Assembly: GCF_001708505.1 (NCBI RefSeq)
Contig: NZ_CP015992.1
Span: forward strand, 5,518,001-5,582,000
DNA length: 64,000 nucleotides
Source of the DNA: Pseudomonas sp. TCU-HL1
Lineage (GTDB): Bacteria > Pseudomonadota > Gammaproteobacteria > Pseudomonadales > Pseudomonadaceae
Direction of reading: 5' to 3'
This document shows, piece after piece, positions 37,156 through 44,426 of this stretch. The notes under the pieces are model-generated. The model saw nothing but the letters and a program-made list of their open reading frames with translations. It had not been told where the DNA came from and did no database searches. The position numbers and the translations under genes are program-made. Numbering within the stretch: the stretch's first letter is position 1; each line of letters begins with the position of its first letter.

Positions 37156-38034
37156 ATGCCCTGGTTACAAGTCCGTCTCGCCATCACCCCGGAACAGGCG
37201 GAAACCTACGAAGACGCCCTTCTGGAAGTGGGCGCCGTGTCCGTAACCTTCATGGACGCCGAAGACCAGCCTATCTTCGAGCCGGACCTGGGCACGACGC
37301 CGCTCTGGTCCCACACCCACCTGCTCGCCCTGTTCGAAGCCGATACCGACGAAGCCAGCCTGGTGGCGCACCTGGAACTGCTGACCGGCGGCCAACTGCC
37401 GGAACACCAGATCGAGCGCATCGAGGACCAGGACTGGGAACGCAGCTGGATGGACAACTTCCAGCCCATGCGCTTCGGCCGCCGCCTGTGGATCGTGCCG
37501 AGCTGGCATGCCGCCCCCGAGCCGAATGCGGTGAACCTGCTGCTGGACCCGGGCCTGGCCTTCGGCACGGGCACCCACCCGACTACTGCCCTCTGCCTGG
37601 AATGGCTGGACGGACAGGCCCTCGACGGCTGCGAAGTCCTCGATTTCGGCTGCGGTTCGGGCATTCTCGCCATTGCCGCGCTGCTGCTCGGCGCGCGCCA
37701 GGCGGTGGGCACCGATATCGACATGCAAGCCCTGGAAGCCTCCCGTGACAACGCCTCGCGCAATGGCATCGATCCGGCGCGCTTCCCGGTCTATCTACCT
37801 GCCGACCTGCCGGCCAAACCCGCCGAAGTGGTGGTGGCCAACATCCTGGCGGGCCCGCTGGTGTCCCTGGCACCGCAAATCACTAGCCTTGTCGCCCCTG
37901 GTGGACGCCTGGCCCTGTCCGGCATCCTCGCCGAGCAGGCCGATGAAGTGCGCGCCGCCTATGCCGACGCCTTCGACCTCGACCCCACGGCGGTGAAAGA
38001 CGGCTGGGTACGCATCAGTGGCGTGCGCCGCTGA
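37156..38034 (+). CDS. prmA: Ribosomal protein L11 methyltransferase
   Basis: The 292-residue SAM-dependent enzyme trimethylates L11. It has the small N-terminal recognition domain (WLQVRLAITPEQAETYEDAL), the linker motif DPGLAFGTGTHPTT and the SAM-binding loop VLDFGCGSGILAIAALLLG. A catalytic-domain motif VVANILAGPL follows. The ATG at 37156, with AGAGG upstream, gives the family N-terminus, and a longer frame from 37078 is not supported. It follows the accBC terminator, so it should have its own promoter. Confidence 0.95.
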   Translation: MPWLQVRLAITPEQAETYEDALLEVGAVSVTFMDAEDQPIFEPDLGTTPLWSHTHLLALFEADTDEASLVAHLELLTGGQLPEHQIERIEDQDWERSWMDNFQPMRFGRRLWIVPSWHAAPEPNAVNLLLDPGLAFGTGTHPTTALCLEWLDGQALDGCEVLDFGCGSGILAIAALLLGARQAVGTDIDMQALEASRDNASRNGIDPARFPVYLPADLPAKPAEVVVANILAGPLVSLAPQITSLVAPGGRLALSGILAEQADEVRAAYADAFDLDPTAVKDGWVRISGVRR

Positions 38035-38091
38035 AGCGCTGGAGCCCAGTGGATCGAGTAAAATAGCCTTTCGTTTCGACCGGATCGCCGC

Positions 38092-39453
38092 ATGACCGAC
38101 AGCTTCGTCACCCAGTGCCCGCATTGCCAGACCAGTTTCCGCGTCAGCCGCGCCCAGCTGGCCGTGGCCCATGGCGCCGTGCGCTGCGGAGCCTGTCTGC
38201 ATGTGTTCAATGCCGCGCAGCAGCTACTGGCCGCCAAAGGCCAGGGCCGGGCAGCGACAACGTCAGTCGAGAGCCCCGGAATCCCGGCGGCGACCACCGC
38301 CCCCAAGCCGGCCGCCCCCCAAGCACCGGCCACGCCGGTACCCAGCGTTGCCACCGTGCTGAAGCAGCCGGCTGCGCCGCTGGCCGCCCCACCCGCCACG
38401 GCTTCCACCGGCGACACCCGGTGGATCCACGACGATCTGGACCTCGACAGCCTCGACCTTGACGAAGAGCTGGCCAAGCTGGAACAGGAAGAAAAGCGCC
38501 TGTCCCGCGACCTGCTGGGCCCCGAAGCCCCGGTGCGCGCCCAGTCGCAGCCCGTGCCACGCCAGGACGAAGGCTGGGCCGAAGCGCTGCTGGAAGCAGA
38601 AGAACGCAAACCCGCCCCGGCCCCCGAACCCGAGCCGGAACCCGACCTCGAACTGCGCGCCGAGCCCATCGCCGAGCCCGCCAACCGCGCTCCCATGGAG
38701 CCGCCCAGGCCCACTCCAGCGCCACGCACCGAACCCAGCCTGTCCATGGACCTGGTGGAAGACGAGCCCGGCCCGGACTTCAGCCTCGGGGCCGCGCGCG
38801 ACGACGAGCCGGAGGACCTGCGCGACGATATCGACGACGATCTAGACGAGCCGCAAGCCGCCGAGCCCGCGCGCACTCAGCCCCAGCGCGCCGAGCCGGG
38901 CCTGCGCGATGAAGGCCTGCTCGATCTCAATGACGAGCCGCTGCAACTGGACTGGCAGGAATCCCGGCGCCCCTGGGGCCGCTGGATCGGCTGGACCCTG
39001 CTGAACCTGTTCGCCGCCGGCGCCCTGGCCATCCAATACATCGGGTACCACTTTGACGAATTGGCACGGCAGGACCAGTACCGCCCGTGGTTCCAGCAGA
39101 TCTGCCCGGAAATCGGCTGCCAGCTGCCCTCCAAGGTGGACATCGAGCTGATCAAGAGCAGCAACCTCGTGGTGCGCAGCCACCCCGAGTTCTCCGGTGC
39201 CCTGGTGGTCGACGCGATCCTTTACAACCGCGCGGCCTTCGCCCAGCCCTTCCCGCTGCTGGAACTGCGCTTCGCCGACATCAATGGCCAACTGCTGGCC
39301 AGTCGCCGCTTCAAGCCGGGTGAGTACCTGTCCGGTGAATTGGCCGGACAGGCGGAAATGCCTCCGCAAACCCCCATCCACGTCAGCCTGGACATCCTCG
39401 ACCCAGGCACCAAGGCCGTGAACTACAGCCTCAGCTTCCACTCCCCCGAATAA
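38092..39453 (+). CDS. Zinc-ribbon and DUF3426 domain membrane protein
   Basis: The 453-residue protein opens with an MJ0042-type zinc ribbon (CPHC near residue 9 and CGAC near residue 33). A long Pro/Ala/Glu/Asp-rich low-complexity linker (about 45-290) follows, then one membrane helix (GWTLLNLFAAGALAIQYIGY). The C-terminal periplasmic DUF3426 domain includes CPEIGCQLP. Function is unknown. The pairing of prmA, this gene, dusB and fis is conserved in pseudomonads. The acidic linker probably holds the zinc ribbon away from the membrane. Confidence 0.85.
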   Translation: MTDSFVTQCPHCQTSFRVSRAQLAVAHGAVRCGACLHVFNAAQQLLAAKGQGRAATTSVESPGIPAATTAPKPAAPQAPATPVPSVATVLKQPAAPLAAPPATASTGDTRWIHDDLDLDSLDLDEELAKLEQEEKRLSRDLLGPEAPVRAQSQPVPRQDEGWAEALLEAEERKPAPAPEPEPEPDLELRAEPIAEPANRAPMEPPRPTPAPRTEPSLSMDLVEDEPGPDFSLGAARDDEPEDLRDDIDDDLDEPQAAEPARTQPQRAEPGLRDEGLLDLNDEPLQLDWQESRRPWGRWIGWTLLNLFAAGALAIQYIGYHFDELARQDQYRPWFQQICPEIGCQLPSKVDIELIKSSNLVVRSHPEFSGALVVDAILYNRAAFAQPFPLLELRFADINGQLLASRRFKPGEYLSGELAGQAEMPPQTPIHVSLDILDPGTKAVNYSLSFHSPE

Positions 39454-39458
39454 GCCGA

Positions 39459-39479
39459 AAGCGCCGGATTCCGGCGCTT
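39459..39479 (+). terminator. Hairpin after the DUF3426 gene
   Basis: AAGCGCCGGA and TCCGGCGCTT are perfectly complementary and begin six bases after the stop codon. There is no T run, so termination strength is uncertain. Confidence 0.55.
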
Positions 39480-39595
39480 CCAGGGCACAGCTAACGCCTA
39501 GCGATAAGCCTGCCGCTGTTCAGAATTTGTTCAAAACAGCCTTTATCAGGTCATCGAGAGCGGGTATCATGCCCACCCTTTTTCGAACTCCCCCA

Positions 39596-39734
39596 GGTTT
39601 GCCACGAAACGTCGGCGAGCGATGGCCAGGCGAGGCGAAAATCGGCGAGGACGCGGAGTTTACGAGCTGTAAATGAGCATTCCGAACCGATTTTCAACGA
39701 CGCATGGTCGAGCGCAGCCAGTTTCGTTCAAACC
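39596..39734. repeat. MITE-like imperfect palindrome upstream of dusB
   Basis: The ends GGTTTG (39596-39601) and CAAACC (39729-39734) are inverted, followed by CGAAAC (39605-39610) and GTTTCG (39721-39726). Internally GAAAATCGG (39637-39645) and CCGATTTTC (39687-39695) match exactly. The arms stay similar in between, so the 139 bases could fold into one long hairpin. It fills much of the 319-base gap before dusB, 39 bases from the start. I believe relatives occur in other Pseudomonas intergenic regions, but this is from memory. Confidence 0.6.
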
Positions 39735-39772
39735 TTGCACTCAACTGAGCAGGCCCCAAACAGGGAAGACCT

Positions 39773-40768
39773 ATGTCGGCGGTTAGCATTGGCCCTTATG
39801 CCTTGCCCAATCAGGTGATACTCGCCCCCATGGCGGGTGTGACCGACCGGCCGTTCCGGCTGCTTTGCCGCCGCCTTGGCGCCGGCATGGTGGTGTCGGA
39901 GATGGTGACCAGCGATGTGCGCCTGTGGAACAGCCGCAAATCGCGGCTGCGCCTGCTCCACGAGGGGGACCCGGAGCCCCGCTCCGTCCAGATAGCCGGT
40001 GGTGATCCGGACATGCTGGCGGAAGCGGCCAGGGCCAATGTTGAACTCGGTGCGCAGATCATCGACATCAACATGGGCTGCCCGGCGAAGAAGGTCTGCA
40101 ACAAGGCCGCCGGCTCGGCGCTGATGAAGGATGAGGCCCTGGTGGCCGACATCCTCAACGCCGTGGTCAAGGCCGTCGATGTGCCCGTCACCCTGAAGAT
40201 CCGGACCGGCTGGGACCGATCGAACAGGAACGGCATTACCGTGGCGAAAATCGCCGAACAGGCGGGCATCCAGGCCCTGGCTGTCCACGGACGGACCCGC
40301 GCCGACCTGTACACCGGCGAAGCCGAGTACGACACCATCGCTGCGATCAAGCAGGCGGTGTCCATTCCGGTCTTCGCCAATGGCGATATCGACTCGCCGC
40401 AGAAAGCCAGACAGGTCCTCGACGCCACCGGCGCCGATGCCCTGCTGATCGGTCGAGCGGCTCAGGGGCGACCCTGGATCTTCCGCGAGATCGCGCATTA
40501 CCTGGCGACCGGTGAACTTCTGCCGGCACCAGGCTTGATCGAGGTGGAACGGATACTGCTGGAGCACCTTGCCGCACTGCACGCCTTCTATGGCGACGAG
40601 ATGGGCGTTCGCATCGCCCGCAAGCATGTCGGCTGGTATCTGGCAACCCTGCCCGGCGCCAGGGAGTTTCGCGCCAAGTTCAATCGTTTGGAGTCCACGG
40701 ACGCGCAGTGCGCCAACGTTCGGGAGTTCTTCGCCGAGCGTCACAACGAAGGGGATAAGGCCGCATGA
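39773..40768 (+). CDS. dusB: tRNA-dihydrouridine synthase B
   Basis: The 331-residue flavoenzyme reduces uridines in tRNA. It has the FMN-barrel start APMAGVTDRPFRLLCRR, the catalytic Cys in MGCPAKKVCNK, and the phosphate-binding C-terminal half with AVHGRTRADLYTG and NGDIDSP. A helical tRNA-binding domain ends the protein. The stop overlaps the fis start by four bases (ATGA). The dusB-fis operon is widely conserved in gamma-proteobacteria and its promoter controls Fis levels. Confidence 0.95.
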   Translation: MSAVSIGPYALPNQVILAPMAGVTDRPFRLLCRRLGAGMVVSEMVTSDVRLWNSRKSRLRLLHEGDPEPRSVQIAGGDPDMLAEAARANVELGAQIIDINMGCPAKKVCNKAAGSALMKDEALVADILNAVVKAVDVPVTLKIRTGWDRSNRNGITVAKIAEQAGIQALAVHGRTRADLYTGEAEYDTIAAIKQAVSIPVFANGDIDSPQKARQVLDATGADALLIGRAAQGRPWIFREIAHYLATGELLPAPGLIEVERILLEHLAALHAFYGDEMGVRIARKHVGWYLATLPGAREFRAKFNRLESTDAQCANVREFFAERHNEGDKAA

Positions 40769-41085
40769 CGACGATGACCGAGAATTTTTTTGATGGGGCA
40801 ACACCCGTGAGCGACAACGCCAACCTGAAACAGCACCTGACGGCACCCACCGCAGAGGGCCAGACCCTGCGTGGCAGTGTCGAGAAGGCACTGCACAACT
40901 ATTTTGCCCATCTTGAGGGCGCCGCCGTCACGGACGTGTACAACCTGGTGCTTTCCGAAGTGGAAGCGCCGCTGCTGGAATCCGTGATGAATTACGTCAA
41001 GGGTAACCAGACCAAGGCTTCCGAAATGCTGGGCCTCAACCGGGGCACGCTGCGCAAGAAGCTCAAGCAATACGACCTGCTTTGA
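40765..41085 (+). CDS. fis: Nucleoid-associated regulator Fis
   Basis: The 106-residue homodimeric DNA-bending protein ends in a helix-turn-helix with the very conserved NQTKASEMLGLNRGTLRKKL. The N-terminal part contains the beta-hairpin region, and VEKALHNYFAHLEG forms the dimer helix. In pseudomonads Fis is about 107 residues, a little longer than in E. coli. Its start lies inside the dusB stop (ATGA), so the two are translationally coupled. Confidence 0.96.
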   Translation: MTTMTENFFDGATPVSDNANLKQHLTAPTAEGQTLRGSVEKALHNYFAHLEGAAVTDVYNLVLSEVEAPLLESVMNYVKGNQTKASEMLGLNRGTLRKKLKQYDLL

Positions 41086-41095
41086 CGGGCAGGAG

Positions 41096-41154
41096 CTGGA
41101 AGCCGGAAGCCTGAAGCGGGAACACCCCCCGACAATCACGCTTCCGGCTTCCAG
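41096..41154 (+). terminator. Long palindrome after fis
   Basis: CTGGAAGCCGGAAGC (41096-41110) and GCTTCCGGCTTCCAG (41140-41154) are perfectly inverted with a 29-base loop, starting 11 bases past the fis stop. No T run follows. It may cap the dusB-fis mRNA. Confidence 0.6.
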
Positions 41155-41200
41155 TTTCAGGCCTGACCGCTAAATCCTCTCCCACTCGAATGGTTCCGAA

Positions 41201-42808
41201 ATGACCGACCAGACCACCCGCCTTCCCGTACGCCGCGCCCTGATCAGCGTCTCCGACAAGACCGGCATCGTCGAGTTCGCCCGTGAACTGGCTGCCCTTG
41301 GCGTGGAAATTCTCTCCACTGGCGGCACCTACAAGCTGCTCAAGGACAACGCCATCGCTGCCGTGGAAGTCGCCGACTACACCGGCTTCCCGGAAATGAT
41401 GGACGGTCGCGTGAAGACCCTGCACCCGAAGATCCACGGCGGCATCCTCGGCCGTCGCGACCTCGATGGCGCAGTCATGGAACAACACGGCATCAAGCCG
41501 ATCGACCTGGTCGCGGTCAACCTCTACCCCTTCGAAGCCACCGTCGCCAAGCCTGACTGCGACCTGCCCACCGCCATCGAGAACATCGATATCGGCGGCC
41601 CGACCATGGTCCGCAGCGCCGCGAAGAACCACAAGGACGTCGCCATCGTGGTCAACGCCAGCGACTACGCCGGCGTCCTCGAAGGCCTGAAGTCCGGCGG
41701 CCTGACCTACGCCCAGCGTTTCGACCTGGCCCTCAAGGCGTTCGAGCACACCTCCGCCTACGACGGCATGATCGCCAACTACCTGGGCACCATCGACCAG
41801 GCTCGCGACACCCTGTCCACCGAAGGCCGTGGCGCCTTCCCGCGCACCTTCAACAGCCAGTTCATCAAGGCCCAGGAAATGCGCTACGGCGAGAACCCGC
41901 ACCAAAGCGCGGCGTTCTACGTGGAAGCGAAGAAGGGTGAGGCCAGCGTCTCTACCGCCGTGCAGCTGCAGGGCAAGGAACTGTCCTTCAACAACGTGGC
42001 TGACACCGACGCCGCGCTGGAGTGCGTGAAGAGCTTCGTCAAGCCGGCCTGCGTCATCGTCAAGCACGCCAACCCGTGCGGCGTGGCCGTGGTACCGGAA
42101 AACGAAGGCGGCATCCGCAAGGCCTACGACCTGGCCTATGCCACCGACACCGAATCCGCCTTTGGCGGCATCATCGCCTTCAACCGCGAGCTGGATGGCG
42201 AAACCGCCAAGGCCATCGTCGAGCGCCAGTTCGTCGAAGTCATCATCGCTCCGAAAATCTCCGCTGCCGCCCGTGAAGTGGTTGCCGCCAAGGCCAACGT
42301 GCGCCTGCTGGAATGCGGCGAATGGCCGGCCGAACGCGCCGCTGGCTGGGACTTCAAGCGGGTCAACGGTGGCCTGCTGGTGCAGAGCCGCGACATCGGC
42401 ATGATCAAGGCGGAAGACCTGAAGATTGTGACCCAGCGCGCCCCGAGCGAGCAGGAAATTCACGACCTGATCTTCGCCTGGAAAGTGGCCAAGTTCGTCA
42501 AATCCAACGCCATCGTCTACGCCAAGAACCGCCAGACCGTCGGCGTCGGCGCCGGCCAGATGAGCCGCGTCAACTCCGCCCGCATCGCCGCCATCAAGGC
42601 CGAGCATGCCGGTCTCGAAGTGAAAGGTGCGGTCATGGCTTCCGATGCCTTCTTCCCCTTCCGCGATGGCATCGACAACGCAGCCAAGGCCGGCATCACC
42701 GCCGTGATCCAGCCGGGTGGCTCCATGCGTGACAACGAAGTCATCGCCGCCGCCGATGAAGCGGGCATCGCAATGGTCTTCACCGGCATGCGTCATTTCC
42801 GTCATTAA
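41201..42808 (+). CDS. purH: Bifunctional AICAR transformylase / IMP cyclohydrolase
   Basis: The 535-residue enzyme performs the last two steps of IMP synthesis. The N-terminal cyclohydrolase (about 1-200) has the MGS-like fold with ALISVSDKTGIVEFA and STGGTYKLL. The transformylase domain carries RYGENPHQSAAFY and the catalytic KHANPCGVA. The C-terminal motif GSMRDNEVI is also present. Length equals the family. purD lies about 220 bases downstream on the same strand, as in many gamma-proteobacteria. Confidence 0.97.
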   Translation: MTDQTTRLPVRRALISVSDKTGIVEFARELAALGVEILSTGGTYKLLKDNAIAAVEVADYTGFPEMMDGRVKTLHPKIHGGILGRRDLDGAVMEQHGIKPIDLVAVNLYPFEATVAKPDCDLPTAIENIDIGGPTMVRSAAKNHKDVAIVVNASDYAGVLEGLKSGGLTYAQRFDLALKAFEHTSAYDGMIANYLGTIDQARDTLSTEGRGAFPRTFNSQFIKAQEMRYGENPHQSAAFYVEAKKGEASVSTAVQLQGKELSFNNVADTDAALECVKSFVKPACVIVKHANPCGVAVVPENEGGIRKAYDLAYATDTESAFGGIIAFNRELDGETAKAIVERQFVEVIIAPKISAAAREVVAAKANVRLLECGEWPAERAAGWDFKRVNGGLLVQSRDIGMIKAEDLKIVTQRAPSEQEIHDLIFAWKVAKFVKSNAIVYAKNRQTVGVGAGQMSRVNSARIAAIKAEHAGLEVKGAVMASDAFFPFRDGIDNAAKAGITAVIQPGGSMRDNEVIAAADEAGIAMVFTGMRHFRH

Positions 42809-42964
42809 GCGGATACGGCCGCACTCGGACAGGCATCTGCGGCGTTGCCCGGCCCTTCCCCCATGCTCATTGCCAGAAGGCAACTCCGCTGGGTGAAGGT
42901 CCGGGCGCCTTGCATCTACCAGCCCGATCGCGACCTCGACTTTCGTGCATAAACGCTTTTGTAG

Positions 42965-42990
42965 GGTGGATAGCGCTTTTCCTATCCACC
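42965..42990. repeat. Short palindrome between purH and purD
   Basis: GGTGGATAG and CTATCCACC are perfectly inverted around CGCTTTTC, and CGGGCCGCAGGCCCG follows. This is a typical pseudomonad intergenic palindrome and might stabilise the purH mRNA end. Confidence 0.6.
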
Positions 42991-43027
42991 AAACGGGCCG
43001 CAGGCCCGCCTCCTTAAGGAGAATTCA

Positions 43028-44317
43028 ATGAACGTACTCATCATCGGCAGCGGCGGTCGTGAACACGCCCTGGCCTGGAAAGTGGCCCAGGACCCGCGCG
43101 TCGCGAAGGTCTTCGTCGCCCCGGGCAACGCCGGCACCGCTACCGAAGCCAAGTGCGAGAACGTCGCCATCGACGTGCTGGCCCTGGAGCAACTGGCCGA
43201 TTTCGCCGCGAAGAACGTCCAGCTGACCATCGTCGGCCCGGAAGCCCCCCTGGTTAAGGGTGTGGTCGACCTGTTCCGCATCCGCGGCCTGGACATCTTC
43301 GGCCCCACCGCCGGTGCCGCCCAGTTGGAAGGCTCCAAGGCCTTCACCAAGGACTTCCTGGCCCGCCACAAGATCCCCACCGCCGACTACCAGAACTTCA
43401 CCGAAGTGGAGCCGGCCCTGGCCTACCTGCGCGAAAAAGGCGCCCCCATCGTGATCAAGGCCGACGGCCTGGCCGCGGGCAAGGGCGTGATCGTCGCGAT
43501 GACCCTGGATGAAGCCGAAGCCGCCGTGCGCGACATGCTCGCCGGTAACGCCTTCGGTGACGCCGGTTCGCGCGTTGTGATCGAAGAATTCCTCGATGGC
43601 GAAGAAGCCAGCTTCATCGTCATGGTCGACGGCCAGAACGTGCTGCCCATGGCCACCAGCCAGGACCACAAGCGCGTCGGCGACGGCGACACCGGCCCCA
43701 ACACCGGCGGCATGGGTGCCTACTCCCCGGCTCCGGTGGTCACTGCGGACGTGCACCAGCGTGTGATGGACGAAGTCATCTACCCGACCGTGCGCGGCAT
43801 GGCCGAGGAAGGCAACGTCTACACCGGCTTCCTCTATGCCGGCCTGATGATCGACAAGAGCGGTGCGCCCAAGGTCATCGAGTTCAACTGCCGCTTCGGC
43901 GACCCGGAAACCCAGCCGATCATGGTGCGTCTGGAAAGCTCCCTGGTCCTGCTGGTGGAAGCCGCCCTGGCCAAGGCCCTGGACAAGGTCGAAGCCACCT
44001 GGGACCCGCGCCCGACCGTGGGCGTGGTACTGGCTGCCGGCGGCTACCCGGGCGACTACGCCAAGGGTGACGTCATCGAAGGCCTGGCCGATGCCGCGGC
44101 CCTGGACGGCAAGGTGTTCCATGCCGGCACCGCGCAGAAGGACGGCAACGTCGTCACCGCCGGTGGCCGCGTGCTGTGCGCCACCGCCATCGGCGCCAGC
44201 GTGTCCGACGCGCAGCAGCAGGCCTACCGCCTGGCGGAGAAGATCCGCTGGAATGGCTGCTTCTACCGCAAGGATATTGGCTACCGGGCCATTGCCCGGG
44301 AACGCGGCGAAGGGTAA
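43028..44317 (+). CDS. purD: Phosphoribosylamine-glycine ligase (GAR synthetase)
   Basis: The 429-residue ATP-grasp enzyme joins glycine to phosphoribosylamine in purine synthesis. It has the N-terminal motif VLIIGSGGREHALAWK, an ATP-grasp core with KADGLAAGKGVIVA, and the signature FNCRFGDPETQP. Length matches the family. AAGGAG lies seven bases before the ATG. retS follows after 109 bases and probably has its own promoter. Confidence 0.97.
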   Translation: MNVLIIGSGGREHALAWKVAQDPRVAKVFVAPGNAGTATEAKCENVAIDVLALEQLADFAAKNVQLTIVGPEAPLVKGVVDLFRIRGLDIFGPTAGAAQLEGSKAFTKDFLARHKIPTADYQNFTEVEPALAYLREKGAPIVIKADGLAAGKGVIVAMTLDEAEAAVRDMLAGNAFGDAGSRVVIEEFLDGEEASFIVMVDGQNVLPMATSQDHKRVGDGDTGPNTGGMGAYSPAPVVTADVHQRVMDEVIYPTVRGMAEEGNVYTGFLYAGLMIDKSGAPKVIEFNCRFGDPETQPIMVRLESSLVLLVEAALAKALDKVEATWDPRPTVGVVLAAGGYPGDYAKGDVIEGLADAAALDGKVFHAGTAQKDGNVVTAGGRVLCATAIGASVSDAQQQAYRLAEKIRWNGCFYRKDIGYRAIARERGEG

Positions 44318-44426
44318 TAAGTCAATAGATGGTGCCAACCAGGGCGGCACGTGCCGCCTTGGTCATATTCCGCACGAGAAGGCCTTGACTATAATCCGGC
44401 CACTCACCCACGAAGGGACCTCGAAC

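Noticed and set aside
43863..44426. N-terminal extension of RetS into purD
   Set aside because: The open frame overlaps purD and encodes an Arg/Pro/Thr-rich stretch. The GTG at 44427 has a ribosome-binding site and gives an immediate signal peptide.
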